Shown piece after piece: positions 1-10,429 of a DNA stretch of 64,000 nucleotides; the first letter of the stretch is position 1, and every line of letters begins with the position of its first letter. The DNA comes from Petasospora fabianii (taxonomy: Eukaryota; Ascomycota; Saccharomycetes; Phaffomycetales; Wickerhamomycetaceae): positions 62,001 to 126,000 of the forward strand of contig CP048725.1 in assembly GCA_022641835.1 (NCBI GenBank). Reading direction: 5' to 3'. A program made the translations under genes and the position numbers. Below the pieces are notes generated by a model, which was not told the origin of the DNA, did no database searches, and was given only the letters and a program-made list of their open reading frames with translations.

Positions 1-2
1 TC

Positions 3-1616
3 AACGATGTTATTGGGTGGATGTTGTTGGCATTGTCTGTGACTTTGGCTAATTCTGGAAGTGGTATCAATACATTGTACATCTTACTCGTCACTGTTGG
101 ATGGGGTCTCTTTGTCATCTATCCGATCCGTTGGCTACTTGTGAAGGTCATCTTAAGAAAAGATCTCGCATCGGGGAACCTCTCCCGTTTCTCCATCCTC
201 ATCATTATGATCTTGGTGTTCATCTCCTCTTTCTTCACAGATATCATCGGTGTCCACCCGATCTTTGGTGCATTCCTTATTGGTATTGTCGTACCCCGTG
301 AACACGGGTTTGTCATCTCCCTCACACAAAAGATTGAAGATATGGTTCATATCATTATGATTCCAATCTATTTTGCGCTTGCTGGGTTTAATGCAGATTT
401 GTCTGCATTGACCGATGGTATTGATTGGGCTTATACCATTGCCCTAATTATTGTTGCCGTTGTGTCCAAGGTTGGCGGTGGTGCCATTGCTGCCAAATGG
501 AACGGCTTGTTCTGGAGGGAAAGTTTCACTGTCGGTATTCTTATGTCTTGTAAAGGTATTGTGGAGATTGTTGTTCTTAACATTGGTCTCAATGCTGGTA
601 TCATCACACAAAAAGTGTTCTCCATGTTTGTTCTTATGGCCTTGGTGTCGACTTTCCTCACTACACCATTGACCATGTGGGTCTATCCAAGGTCATATAG
701 AGAGAAGGTTCAGAGATACGCAAGAGGTGAACTTGATTGGGATGGAAAGAACTTTATTGAACCTCCAGTTAAGGAGGACAACAGCTCAGGCTCCACTGCA
801 CTAGATGAGATCTTCAAAATTAACCGCGTGCTTTATAATGTCGAGGAATCATCTGATATTCTCTCGCTGCTGAAATTCACCGAGCTTCTCTATGGTCCAC
901 CGCCAGTATTGGCCAAGGAACCACTTTGCAACGTTATCCTCTTGAGAGAACTCACTGAACGTACTGCTGATTTGATTGGTGCAACTCAGACCGCTGCTGA
1001 ACCAAGCGATGAGATGATATATGACGATGATGTTCGTCTTGGTCTCTTACGCAAGATGTTTGAGTACACTCATATCCCATTCAAAGGTGAGATCTCATAC
1101 TATGTTGAACAGGACAGATTGGCTACATATTGGGACCATGCTGTGAATCGTCATGACTTTGTCGTGTATTCTCTACCATCAGCCAGGGTTGATGCTCGTC
1201 TCGCACTCAGTTTACGCCAGCGTATCGATTCAAGGTCTGAAGGATCTGCATGTTTTGGTATGCTCATTGCTGATTCTGTGAAACAAACGAGGTTCCTCAA
1301 GTTGGCTGTCAAATTCTCTGCTATCAGTGAATGGACCAACAAGGCCATCGTACATTTGGCATGTATGGCTGCTCAAAACAATACAGCAAGAATTGGCTCT
1401 GTACTTGTTTTCCCAAATCCTGAGATACCACAGAAGCAGTTTGATGCCTTGGTGGAGGCCATGAGTTCTAAATGTAAGATTGAGTGTGTCCTCACTGAGA
1501 CTTTATCCGATGTTGGTGATGGACTCTTGATTGCTCCATTGGTCCCGGAGACCGTTGTGGAATTTGTTGGCTCTACATCTGCTGCTGGTGTTGATACTCT
1601 ACTCGTTACCAAATGA
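3..1616 (+). CDS. KHA1: Kha1-like K+/H+ antiporter, C-terminal part (5' end outside window)
   Basis: This is a cation/proton antiporter of the CPA2 family. Its yeast relative Kha1 sits in Golgi-type membranes and handles K+ and pH homeostasis. The frame is already open at the window edge and reads NDVIGWMLLALSV, a conserved membrane stretch of the family, so the ATG at 21 is internal and the true start lies upstream. About the first 220 visible residues are hydrophobic membrane segments, including a typical GVHPIFGAFLIGIVVPR stretch and the SCKGIVEIVVLNIGL segment. The remaining ~310 residues form the hydrophilic C-terminal cytosolic domain. It ends convergently 124 bp from the SDC1 stop. The family call is strong; the organelle is inferred from family knowledge. 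Confidence 0.88.
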   Translation, partial: NDVIGWMLLALSVTLANSGSGINTLYILLVTVGWGLFVIYPIRWLLVKVILRKDLASGNLSRFSILIIMILVFISSFFTDIIGVHPIFGAFLIGIVVPREHGFVISLTQKIEDMVHIIMIPIYFALAGFNADLSALTDGIDWAYTIALIIVAVVSKVGGGAIAAKWNGLFWRESFTVGILMSCKGIVEIVVLNIGLNAGIITQKVFSMFVLMALVSTFLTTPLTMWVYPRSYREKVQRYARGELDWDGKNFIEPPVKEDNSSGSTALDEIFKINRVLYNVEESSDILSLLKFTELLYGPPPVLAKEPLCNVILLRELTERTADLIGATQTAAEPSDEMIYDDDVRLGLLRKMFEYTHIPFKGEISYYVEQDRLATYWDHAVNRHDFVVYSLPSARVDARLALSLRQRIDSRSEGSACFGMLIADSVKQTRFLKLAVKFSAISEWTNKAIVHLACMAAQNNTARIGSVLVFPNPEIPQKQFDALVEAMSSKCKIECVLTETLSDVGDGLLIAPLVPETVVEFVGSTSAAGVDTLLVTK

Positions 1617-1740
1617 TGACTGTTTTTCCCCCTCCGTTTCGTTCTACTGTTGCTTTTGCTCCTCTTAACGTTCATTCTTATAGTTCATGATCTATTCGTA
1701 ATCCATCATTGTTTGTTGTATATCAATTTTCCTTGTAATT

Positions 1741-2106
1741 TTAGTTCTTACTCTCTTCATTTTTCTTTATCAACCACTCTCCAAGTACTTTCAATGGTTC
1801 ATCAGGTTTCTCCTTAGCTAACAACCTCACACCTTCCAATAATGAAGGCGTAACATGTTCATTCAACCATTTTCTCACGGGGGCACCTCCAATGACCTCA
1901 TGTGGAGCACCGGCATCTGTCGGTACATTGTAGGATAGTGTAGTTGGGATTGGAGTTCCCTCGGTCTTGATACTGAGGTTCTCTTGCTTGGCTCGAAGCT
2001 CCCCGGCCTCTGGTGTTGCCTCTGGAGTTGCATCGACTATGGTCGACTCTGTGATGCTTGGAGCCGGATTTGACTCGGCTACCGGTTGTGTACTGTTGTC
2101 ATTCAT
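1741..2106 (-). CDS. SDC1: COMPASS H3K4 methyltransferase subunit Sdc1 (Dpy-30 family)
   Basis: This 121-residue protein has a disordered acidic N-terminus rich in Pro, Thr and Ala. Its C-terminal Dpy-30 motif spans about residues 78-117 (RKWLNEHVTPSLLEGVRLLA followed by PDEPLKVLGEWL). That motif dimerises and docks on the Bre2 subunit of the Set1/COMPASS complex, which methylates histone H3 lysine 4 in the nucleus. The length is close to the usual fungal size, and the ATG at 2106 is the only reasonable start. It is transcribed divergently from TLG1, with 259 bp between the two ATGs. No intron is evident. Confidence 0.88.
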   Translation of the reverse strand: MNDNSTQPVAESNPAPSITESTIVDATPEATPEAGELRAKQENLSIKTEGTPIPTTLSYNVPTDAGAPHEVIGGAPVRKWLNEHVTPSLLEGVRLLAKEKPDEPLKVLGEWLIKKNEESKN

Positions 2107-2365
2107 CTTAGTGAGATATGTGATCGTGGAGGAGATTGTATGTTTTGGTTGAGTGTGTGTGGTATACGCGTCTACCCTTGATGAAGATCAGTTTTAAGAT
2201 TATTCGCGCTTTGAGTTTTTGGCTGGGGCGAGCGATTCGTTAAAATGTGGCAATGACAGGACACCAACATATCCAAAGTTTGTAAAAGATCTTCTGCGTT
2301 GGCATTGAACGGACTTCTGAGAGAGACAGGAGCCGGGAAAGAACGGAGATATTTGAAGACATATC

Positions 2366-3052
2366 ATGGACCCATTCATTGAAGTTCTCGAGGACGCTAA
2401 ACAGCAAGAGAAGGACCTTTCACAATTTGTGCAACGTACACGAATCATCACCGATGATGCTAATGCAAACTTCCTTAACAACTTGCAAGATCTTACTGAA
2501 ACGATAGAAGATCTTAATGAATCTATTGAATCGAGTAGGTCCAATCCTGAATTCTTCAAGATCTCAACACAGACACTGAAGGAACGTGAAGGGATTGTGG
2601 CTGGACTTAAGAAGGCATCAGAGGAACTACGATCGCAATGGACACAGAAAAAGAGTAGTAGTAGTGGTGGTGGTGTTGCAGAGACACAGGCAAGTGATGG
2701 ATCTAACCCATTTGCTAGATATGATGATGATCCAGATGCGGCCAATGCACAGTTCAATGCCTATCAACAACAGGAAATGATAAGGGAACAGGATCAGCAT
2801 TTGGATGGTGTTTATGCCTCGATGCAGACTATCAATCAACAGGCGAGGGCTATGGGTACCGAGCTCGAGGAACAGGGGTATTTGATGGAGGAGTTGGAAG
2901 GTGATTTGGATAGAGTTGGCGGTAAAGTTGGTAGAGGGTTAAAGAGGGTTGAGCATGTTATTAGGGCAAATCAAGAGAGGGCCAGTGATTGTTGTATTGG
3001 CCTTTTGATCGTTGCACTCATTATCCTTCTGTTTATGGTTGCTTTCTATTAA
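2366..3052 (+). CDS. TLG1: t-SNARE of the syntaxin-6/10 family, Tlg1-like
   Basis: The 228-residue protein opens with DPFIEVLEDAKQQEKDL, typical of the syntaxin-6 N-terminal helical domain. A low-complexity linker rich in Ser and Gly lies around residues 95-105. A Qc-type SNARE motif covers about residues 140-200 (QDQHLDGVYASMQTINQQA onward, with a central Gln). A single C-terminal membrane anchor lies at about 207-227 (CCIGLLIVALIILLFMVAFY), followed directly by the stop, so the protein is tail-anchored. The family acts in endosome-to-Golgi membrane fusion. Cysteines just before the anchor are candidate palmitoylation sites, as known for yeast Tlg1. Confidence 0.88.
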   Translation: MDPFIEVLEDAKQQEKDLSQFVQRTRIITDDANANFLNNLQDLTETIEDLNESIESSRSNPEFFKISTQTLKEREGIVAGLKKASEELRSQWTQKKSSSSGGGVAETQASDGSNPFARYDDDPDAANAQFNAYQQQEMIREQDQHLDGVYASMQTINQQARAMGTELEEQGYLMEELEGDLDRVGGKVGRGLKRVEHVIRANQERASDCCIGLLIVALIILLFMVAFY

Positions 3053-3310
3053 TAGAGTGATATCTATGTTGGTACGTAGTGTGGCTATGTGCATGCGGCT
3101 CTACTCTCCTCTCTTATAGGCTCCATTCACAAACAACGACCAAAAGCAGTTATCATCGACGGAATACCGTTGGAACACAGTGACAGGTAAGGCACAGCTT
3201 GAACTTACACCTTTAAAGCTCTCGGTCTTGGGCGGATGATTCATGCATACGGAGAATACCCCCTGTTCAGGTATTTGGCGCCGTGTTGTTATTGCTGCGG
3301 TCGCTGATGT

Positions 3311-3330
3311 TATATATAGCAGATATATAA
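3311..3330 (+). promoter_or_regulatory. Double TATA box before the SRPBCC gene
   Basis: Two TATA-like octamers (TATATATA and ATATATAA) lie 58-77 bp before the ATG at 3388. They argue for that start and against the upstream in-frame ATG at 3334, which would sit too close to the boxes to be transcribed. Confidence 0.6.
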
Positions 3331-3387
3331 ACAATGTGTACCCAGCAGATTCAATCATCATTGATTTTTAGAGAGACACTAAACCAT

Positions 3388-3864
3388 ATGATGTCCTTCC
3401 TTAAACAAACTATAACTACAGAGATCACAATTAATGCTACACCGGAACAGGTGCGCAGGGCGGTGCTAGATTTTGCCAGTTGGGATGAGTGGAATCCAAT
3501 GGTGAACCAGGTTACGCTTGGTGATAAGGCACCCGAGGAGCTCGAACCAGGTGACGAAATTGGTGTCAATTTTGTTGTTCCTGGAGATATGGCTGCTGAG
3601 GTGGAGATCTTATCAAATACAGAGAGTGAGTTCTCATGGATAGGTAAGCTCCTTACAGGGTATGTGTTTCAGGGAAGACACTTTTTCAAGTTTACCGCAT
3701 TGGAGGAGACAGGTGTCACTAAGACCAAATTTGTTCATGGTGAAGACTTCTCCGGTGCGCTTGTCCCTATCTACTTTGCTCTCTCAAGTGTGGAGAAGTC
3801 ACGGAAGAACTATATCAACTTGAATAAGAGGTTTAAAGCTCATGTTGAGAAATTGGCCCTGTGA
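3388..3864 (+). CDS. SRPBCC (START/Bet v1-like fold) domain protein
   Basis: A 158-residue protein with the signature of the polyketide-cyclase/SRPBCC superfamily. It shows an opening strand TITTEITINATPEQV, the WDEWNPMV box, a PGDEIGVNF strand and a closing helix near SRKNYINLNKRF. Such proteins form a hydrophobic cavity that binds lipids or small ligands; no substrate can be named here. The open frame extends back to an ATG at 3334, but two TATA-like boxes at 3311-3318 and 3323-3330 lie right before that codon. The ATG at 3388 (or 3391) is therefore the likely start. I do not know an S. cerevisiae orthologue; such genes are commoner in filamentous fungi and bacteria, so acquisition or loss elsewhere are both possible. 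Confidence 0.75.
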   Translation: MMSFLKQTITTEITINATPEQVRRAVLDFASWDEWNPMVNQVTLGDKAPEELEPGDEIGVNFVVPGDMAAEVEILSNTESEFSWIGKLLTGYVFQGRHFFKFTALEETGVTKTKFVHGEDFSGALVPIYFALSSVEKSRKNYINLNKRFKAHVEKLAL

Positions 3865-4948
3865 TTGTTTTGGTTGTCTAGCATTATTCATTGTTGTGGG
3901 GTCAAGGGTCCTAAATGTTGACGTCTGGTTTGGATTTTATGAATCGTTTATAGAATGATTTGTCTATAGAAATTACCAATCAACTCATTATTGTCCCTTA
4001 TTTTGGTGAGATCTTTATAGTACAATCTACTTCAAGACCCAATTGAGGTTCAATGCGTATAATGCGAGTTGATGTATGGGGCATTTCGGTTTAACACGCG
4101 GCCAGCTGCAACTCGGCATCAAGCGAAGAGTTTACTTGCGGTCCCCTTATGGACCCTTGGCGCGGTATTTACAACTGCATATTGATGACTTCTCACACAA
4201 CAGCCCAGTTACTAAAGACAGATTGATGATTTTCACCTGCAGGGTTCATCTCCCCGCTGTATGGTTAAATCTACTTCTAAAACACCTTAGTCACGTGCAT
4301 TGACTATGCTGCTCCTACCAGTAAAAATCGGACCATTTTCGTGCACTGGCGTCAGCGACGAGCGGCCGCGAAACTACGAAGAAAAGAGTCTCAAAATTGG
4401 GAAGCAAGACAGACGCCGTCTAAGCGCCCTCTCGCTTATAAACTCATACGCAAATATCATCCCTTTGACCGCTTCATTGCACCACTCCTGTCTCTGAAGA
4501 AGCTCACCAGGTCTCTCAAGAACACCCTTAGCTGCTTAAAGGATATCGCCGGAGCTTTCAGACACCTCACAAGACACACTGAGAACCACTTCCCCTGCAT
4601 ATCCGTACGCTCGCACGCTCGCAATAGCCCACGCCCTCCCTGCAATCTGGATCCTCTTTCTGCCTAACAACTTCAACTGTTGTTGTTAACGGTCCCCACA
4701 CACTGATAGACTTCTTGAGTTCAACAAGGTCAGCTTTTATTCAATAGCCGCCCGCTTGCCTCTAGGCTAATCATTGTCTGTCTATTCCTAGTCCCGCCTC
4801 CCGCACCCACTCACTAAGAGCTAGGTTTCAAGTGGTCACTTTGCCCAAACAAATATCTATTACACCTCCTTCCAGTGTCCCCCGTGCACTAAGTTGCTTA
4901 CGAATTAACATATAGGAGAGTGACATTGTCCTACTTCTTATCCAACAC
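3865..4948. other. Intergenic region upstream of TDA3
   Basis: About 1.1 kb without a convincing gene. The apparent 108-residue frame at 4341-4667 starts at GTG and is basic and compositionally odd, so I do not call it. A CACGTG E-box (Cbf1/Pho4-type core) lies at 4292-4297. I see no tRNA, snRNA or repeat. Confidence 0.5.
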
Positions 4949-6382
4949 ATGTATACACAGCACATCATGTCCGAGACATACCTCACATTTAACTCAACGC
5001 CTTCAGGCAAAGCCGATGGCAAAACACACATTATCATCGTTGGTGCCGGTATCATTGGTGTATGTACTGCTTACTATCTAACCAGACACCCCGATTTCTC
5101 TCCAGAGACTCATCACATTACCATCATTGAATCCAAGAGAGTCGCTGGTGGTGCCTCTGGTAAAGCTGGTGGACTTTTGGCGCTTTGGGCCTTCCCACAA
5201 CCAATTGTTCCACTCAGTTTTAAACTTCACCAAGAATTGTCAGATGAATACAATGGTGAAGAAGAATGGGGTTATAGAAGATTGACAACGGTATCACTGG
5301 AGGGTAACATCCAACATATCTTGCATGAAGATGAAGATGATGAAGCTTCAAACTCAACAACAAACTCTGTAACCTCGATGGAAAATGTCGGCGCTGGTTG
5401 TAAAACAAGCACACCATTGACATCGCTGGAATCACTCAAGCCACAGGAAATGGACAGACAAGGTTCAGATGGTCAATCCCTAGGAAAGAGAACAGTTACA
5501 AAAAATTCAATCAAACATGAAGATCTCACATCAACACCACATCTCCCTGGTGATTTGAATTGGATCAGATCAGAAATCATTGAAGAATGGTCAGAACTAG
5601 GAGGTAGGGATTCAACAGCACAAGTGCATCCATACAAATTTACAAACTTTATCCTTAAGAAGGCCATCGAGACTGGTGCCGTTGAGCTCATCTTGGGTAA
5701 AGTTGATGAAATCTTGTTCTCTGATGAAACCGGTGCCGCTACGGGACTTAGCTACACACCAACAAAGTTCATTGGTAAGGGAGATGATCACATTGAGATT
5801 CTTGGTGATCAAATTGTGTTATCAATGGGTCCATGGACTTCAAGAATCTTGCCAGATTGTCCAATTTCTGGACTCAGAGCCCATTCAATCACAATTGCCC
5901 CAGATAAAGGTACAGTGTCACCATATGCCATCTTTACAGAATTGAAGATTGGAAGAAACAAATATGTCTCACCAGAGATTTATGCTAGAAAAGATGAAGT
6001 TTACGTCTGTGGTGAAGGCGATACGCTTGTTGATTTACCTGAAACAACAGATGACGTTGAAGTGATTAAAGAAAAATGTGATCAATTGTTCCATTATGTC
6101 TCTAAACTCAGTCCAAATCTGTCGAAGGGTCACATCTTGAAAAGACAGGCTTGTTATCTCCCAGTATTGGATGTCCCATCATCATCGGGACCTTTGATTG
6201 GTGAGACAAACGTGGAAAACTTGTACTTGGCTAGTGGTCATTCATGTTGGGGTATCAATAATGCTCCAGGTACAGGTAAGCTTATGGCTGAGTTGTTATT
6301 GGAAGGTGTGACGCATAGTGCTGACATCAGTGGACTTGATCCAAGTTTGTACTTTGATGCCAGCGTATTGGCTGATGAATGA
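4949..6382 (+). CDS. TDA3: FAD-dependent oxidoreductase, Tda3-like
   Basis: A 477-residue protein of the DAO-type FAD oxidoreductase superfamily. The nucleotide-binding loop is clear near residues 26-46 (HIIIVGAGIIGVCTAYYL), followed by RVAGGASGKAGGLLALW. Later conserved stretches are LSMGPWTSRILPDCPISGLRAH, YARKDEVYVCGEGDTLVDLP and LYLASGHSCWGINNAPGTGKL. These agree closely with S. cerevisiae Tda3, reported to act in late-endosome-to-Golgi transport; its substrate is unknown. A hydrophilic insert rich in Ser, Thr and acidic residues (about 128-190) sits where the family varies in length. A second ATG at 4967 (MSETYL) could also serve as the start. Confidence 0.9.
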   Translation: MYTQHIMSETYLTFNSTPSGKADGKTHIIIVGAGIIGVCTAYYLTRHPDFSPETHHITIIESKRVAGGASGKAGGLLALWAFPQPIVPLSFKLHQELSDEYNGEEEWGYRRLTTVSLEGNIQHILHEDEDDEASNSTTNSVTSMENVGAGCKTSTPLTSLESLKPQEMDRQGSDGQSLGKRTVTKNSIKHEDLTSTPHLPGDLNWIRSEIIEEWSELGGRDSTAQVHPYKFTNFILKKAIETGAVELILGKVDEILFSDETGAATGLSYTPTKFIGKGDDHIEILGDQIVLSMGPWTSRILPDCPISGLRAHSITIAPDKGTVSPYAIFTELKIGRNKYVSPEIYARKDEVYVCGEGDTLVDLPETTDDVEVIKEKCDQLFHYVSKLSPNLSKGHILKRQACYLPVLDVPSSSGPLIGETNVENLYLASGHSCWGINNAPGTGKLMAELLLEGVTHSADISGLDPSLYFDASVLADE

Positions 6383-7475
6383 AGCGGCTTGCTGTTACCA
6401 CTTTTTCGCTTCCCTCTCGACTATCTGTTGGATCTGATTCTTCTTTGTTCTATCTTTTTGGCATGCAGTGACTCCTGACTGATGTTGTTCTTTTCTGGCA
6501 CAAAGTCCTGCTCTCTTTTCACTTTCTTCACCCCTTGGTTTCCCTTTTTATCCTCATTTATGTCTTTTCTTTCGGCGTATCCGGCACTACCACTGATCGT
6601 TTGCTTGTTGTCACATGTCGTATAACGATCATTTATCTATTGATATATATCTATTTTGCTATCGGGATGTTTACCCGAGCACTGGGTACTTTACACACTC
6701 AACTTAATGAATGGCAAATATATACTATTTGGATTGTTTCCATACATTTTGTAGTATAAGTCGAATGTGCCACTACGTGTTAACGTTATAGTTCAGGCGA
6801 TATTCCTACAACGCCACTACTAAAGAAAAACAACTCAACTATTAGAGAAATAAAAAAAAGCGTATGATTCATATAGACAAGATAAACGACAAAAAAACAC
6901 AAGCACAGCAGTAATGGTATGCAGGGACACAAAATATGTAGGCAAAAATGTATGGCAGACGTACAACGGGTACGAACAATATGACAATAAGAGCAAAACA
7001 ATAATGAAAAAAGAACGCTGGATTGAGGGTACATGAAAAGAGAGGAAGAGATCAAAGCGACAAAGAGCAATCAACAAGGAACAGTTTGTGCAATAGTAAC
7101 GATTATGAGCAGCGAAGCCGGAAACCAAAGGCGTGAAGTGGAAGAACACCATGAAAAACAACAACGTTATCGTACTGTGATGAGATTAAGTTTGTATGAT
7201 TAAAACAGAAATGGGGGAAGGACAGGATTAAGCGAGAGAATGACAACAACACGGGAATAGTGACCAAGACGTAGAAAAAACAGAAAAGTACAAGATATAG
7301 CGTGAGTGGGAAGCGGAGGTAGTAGTGATGAATTGGATCGTCAACAATGGATAAAAGAGTATGGGTGTGTGTGTATGGGTGGGTGGTGTTCACGGTGGGG
7401 CAAAGGAAAACAAAGAGAAGAACAACAAAGTATACATCTTGCAAATATGTGCATGTGCAAGATTATCTGGTTGAT
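6383..7475. other. Intergenic region with long purine-biased plus strand (NAM8 3' side)
   Basis: No gene is supported. From about 6830 to 7440 the plus strand is strongly rich in A and G, so the minus strand, which would be the NAM8 3' UTR, is pyrimidine-rich. This creates T-rich minus-strand frames of up to 113 residues. They are hydrophobic low-complexity sequence, at least one starting at TTG, and I reject them as genes. Confidence 0.5.
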
Positions 7476-8927
7476 TCATGCAAAGATGTAACCATTGGCA
7501 GCAGAGTCAATGGCATCCAATCTACCATCTCTAGCTGCAAGGTACAACTGATTCAATCTCGACTGGTCGGTGGAGCCTTCACTCTGTTCAGTCTGGATTG
7601 TCTCCTGTTGCAAGCCATGCTGCTGCTGCTGTTGAGCTGGATGATGAATCTGACCATACTGCTGCTGCAGATTCTGAACACCATATTCTCCAGTCAAACC
7701 GATGATAGAACCGTGTGTTGGGACACCTGGAACTTGACCCTGTTGTTCATATGAATACATGGTTGGAAGTTCCTGTTGTGGTCTATACTGCTGTTTTGGG
7801 TTAGCGTTGGATCTTCCCCAGCTGAGTCTAATGCGGGAGTTACCAATTGGATAACCCTGCATCTTGGAGATGGCGAGTTCTGCGGAGGCACGGGTGGTGT
7901 ATTGGACGAAACCACAACCTTTACCCATTGGAATCTTAACGTATGTGATGTCACCAAATGGTTGGAAGTAAAGACGGAGATCCTCCTCGGTAACAATGGA
8001 TGACAATCCACCGATGAAGACTGTGGTGTTGTTTGGGTCGGTGAATTGGTTGAGAGGTGGTTGATACTGAGAGTCAAGAGATGTGAGAATCTGTTGAGTT
8101 TGAGCAGAAGGAAGGTAACCCTGAGCGCCGTTATTGTTGGTGAGGTTATTAGTGGATGCAAAACCAGCAGAGCTGTGCTGTTGCGGGAAAGGCTGTTGAG
8201 ATCTCTGGTTGAAAGAGGTTGGTCTGTTCTTTGGAACAGCTGTAGAGACTCTGATTGGTCTTCCATTGATGATGGCACCTTGCATCTCAGACAGGGCTCT
8301 TTGCTGATCAGCCTCGTTAAGGAATCTAACAAAGCCATAACCCTTAGACTGACCGGTCTGTTGGTCAACCATGATCTTGGTAGCTGAGACGGAGGAATAT
8401 TTTGTTCCAAAGAACTCAAAAAGGATAGACTCTGTAACGTCTGGGGCCAAGTCACCAACAAAGATGGAGATCTCATTACCCATGGCACCGTTACCTGATC
8501 TTGGAGCAGTAGAAACACCTGATCCACCAGAAGCCCAGTTTAACTTGAGGATTTTGTTTGTGTTTGGGATTCTTGAGCCATTCTTAGAGAGGGCGTTTGA
8601 TGCAATATTAAGCGTTGGGAATTCAACGAAGCAATAACCGGCATTGTATGTCTGAGCAGGAACGTTCTTAACGTCCTTGATGATCTTGACGTTGACATTT
8701 GGGAAACCGAAAGTGTTCCAGATGGACTTTATGTAGTTTTCATCCCAGAATGGATCAAGCTCGCCCATCCACAGCTGAGAGGAGTTGTTGCGGAGAGCAG
8801 ACTGCTGCTGCTGCTGCTGCTGAGGCTGATACAGGGAGTGTGAACGAGAACCGAGCTGTGGCTGGAGAGGCTGCTGGTGGTACATGTCGTTAGAGGCAGC
8901 ACCGTACATGTTATTGTTATAGGACAT
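7476..8927 (-). CDS. NAM8: Three-RRM RNA-binding protein, Nam8/Ngr1 family
   Basis: A 483-residue protein with three RNA recognition motifs. RRM1 lies at about 49-132 (LWMGELDPFWDE, CFVEF), RRM2 at about 152-231 (IFVGDLAPDVTE, KGYGFVRF) and RRM3 at about 302-376 (VFIGGLSSIVTEEDL, GCGFVQY). The order, spacing and a Gln-rich tail match yeast Nam8, a U1 snRNP protein that supports 5' splice-site use and meiotic splicing; Ngr1 is a related alternative. A run of seven CTG triplets on the plus strand (8802-8822) encodes poly-Gln near residues 36-43. Both flanking sequences are pyrimidine-rich on the coding strand. Confidence 0.85.
   Translation of the reverse strand: MSYNNNMYGAASNDMYHQQPLQPQLGSRSHSLYQPQQQQQQQSALRNNSSQLWMGELDPFWDENYIKSIWNTFGFPNVNVKIIKDVKNVPAQTYNAGYCFVEFPTLNIASNALSKNGSRIPNTNKILKLNWASGGSGVSTAPRSGNGAMGNEISIFVGDLAPDVTESILFEFFGTKYSSVSATKIMVDQQTGQSKGYGFVRFLNEADQQRALSEMQGAIINGRPIRVSTAVPKNRPTSFNQRSQQPFPQQHSSAGFASTNNLTNNNGAQGYLPSAQTQQILTSLDSQYQPPLNQFTDPNNTTVFIGGLSSIVTEEDLRLYFQPFGDITYVKIPMGKGCGFVQYTTRASAELAISKMQGYPIGNSRIRLSWGRSNANPKQQYRPQQELPTMYSYEQQGQVPGVPTHGSIIGLTGEYGVQNLQQQYGQIHHPAQQQQQHGLQQETIQTEQSEGSTDQSRLNQLYLAARDGRLDAIDSAANGYIFA
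8802..8822. repeat. CTG/CAG microsatellite in NAM8
   Basis: Seven perfect CTG units on the plus strand, read as CAG (Gln) in NAM8 just before RRM1. Such tracts are length-variable between strains. Confidence 0.85.
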
Positions 8928-10429
8928 GACAGATTGTTGGTTGCAAGAGGGGAGAAGGTGAAGCGACAGCTAAGGGGAGCCAGTAGTACGATGTGGCGGT
9001 AAGACAGAGGAACAGCGGGTAAACAAGAGAGAGAGAGAGCGAGGAGTAAACAAACGATGAGAAACCGTTTAAAAGTGTCAATTCGTCGTGACTGACTGTG
9101 CTGTGTTTGTTGTGCTAGTGTTGGAGTAGTGACCTGTGGGTGGCGACGGCGGGAGGGTCCGGAGGGAGAGAGACTACAAGGAAGTAAGGAGAGAGGCCGG
9201 AGATCAGGTAGCTGGGGGTGAGTTGGACAGGGCGGTTTGTATAGGCAGATCGATAAGCACAGGGTAAGCACTATCTAGTCTAAATCTCGTGTCTGGGGGG
9301 CAAAAAACTGTATGCTGATCTGGAGAAAGAAAGTTTTGGAAGCGTACAGATCTAATCTAAAGTCTCTCTGCCTGAGATTTACCTGGGAAATTCGTGCCCA
9401 GGCGGCTTTTTCCCCCAGCGCGCGCGGCCGCTTCTCTAGGCAAAAATTTTCTGGGCCAACTGGCGCTCGCGCGCTGGTCATTGTGCGTACCGGCGCGGGA
9501 TTTTTTAGTGCTTGCGTTGGTGAAGGGGGTAAATCCTTCTTGTATTTGGTGTTATGTATTGGTTGTGTGTTGATGTCATTTGTCTGGTATCCTACCGATT
9601 ATCTAATCTTGTTTTCTCTATATATGATATTACGTGATATGACAAACTCACCCTACCCCCACTAGGAGATCACGCTTTACAGCTGTTGGGCAGCCAACCC
9701 TTGTCCAATACCGTACGGTACATAAGTCACCGCAAGAGACAGCCATCGGCTACCGGCCACCGACGCTACTGAGTGATCTTTTCTCCACAGGCAGCCATCG
9801 TTCAATCAGCAACTAAAAGGTGGGGCCAGACAACCATCACGGCATAGCTTTGAAGAGTATAGAGTAGGCTTTATGTCAGTCTCAAATGGCCAAGCGGGCC
9901 CTCCGGGACGGATTTAATCGCCCTCGGATCCCTTCTTCCAGATCAGCCTCCATCGGAGAGCATCTCCGTTTCCATCATCACGTTCAAGGTCCAGTAGGAA
10001 ACATAGAAAAAAAACCAAGACGGTTAAATGTAGATTTATGCGTAGCTGTTACTCATTACCTTGGAAAGATTGATATCATCCTTCCATCCCCTGCTCCTAG
10101 TAATATTGGCCCTTTCGCCCTTCCCTCACATCCAACTAATAATTGACCCTTAGAAATATGCTTCACCTACTCATCTACTACAACCACCAAAACTGGGCAT
10201 CTACCTCACATATTACCCAATGAGGCGAACGGTTTTAGCTTAATAATACTAATTGTCTCAGACAACAAAACAAATGATTGCCAAACCTCAAACCTTGAAC
10301 CCTTGAAAGAGTTACCCCGGATTACATAAGCAACTTCGGGGATTAGGCCCTGGTTGCCAAGTTTTTATACCTTAGCCTCTTTGTCTTTTTAGCTACACTT
10401 TCAAAATTTCATCAAAGTCGTGGATAGAT
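8928..10429. other. Intergenic region between NAM8 and KIC1
   Basis: About 1.5 kb separating the NAM8 start from the KIC1 stop, both genes on the minus strand. The first 350 bp show GAGA-type purine repeats on the plus strand, giving a pyrimidine-rich NAM8 leader. A GC-rich patch with alternating CG dinucleotides and a NotI-type octamer lies at about 9415-9510. Small frames here (up to 117 residues) lack recognisable domains and I do not call them. I see no tRNA. Confidence 0.5.

Noticed and set aside
4341-4667. 108-residue basic frame upstream of TDA3
   Set aside because: It begins at GTG and has compositional bias without any domain.
7694-8527. 277-residue second frame on the minus strand within NAM8
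   Set aside because: Same-strand overlap with three clear RRMs. The Ser/Leu/Thr-rich product has no domain and is a shadow of the Gln/Asn-rich gene.
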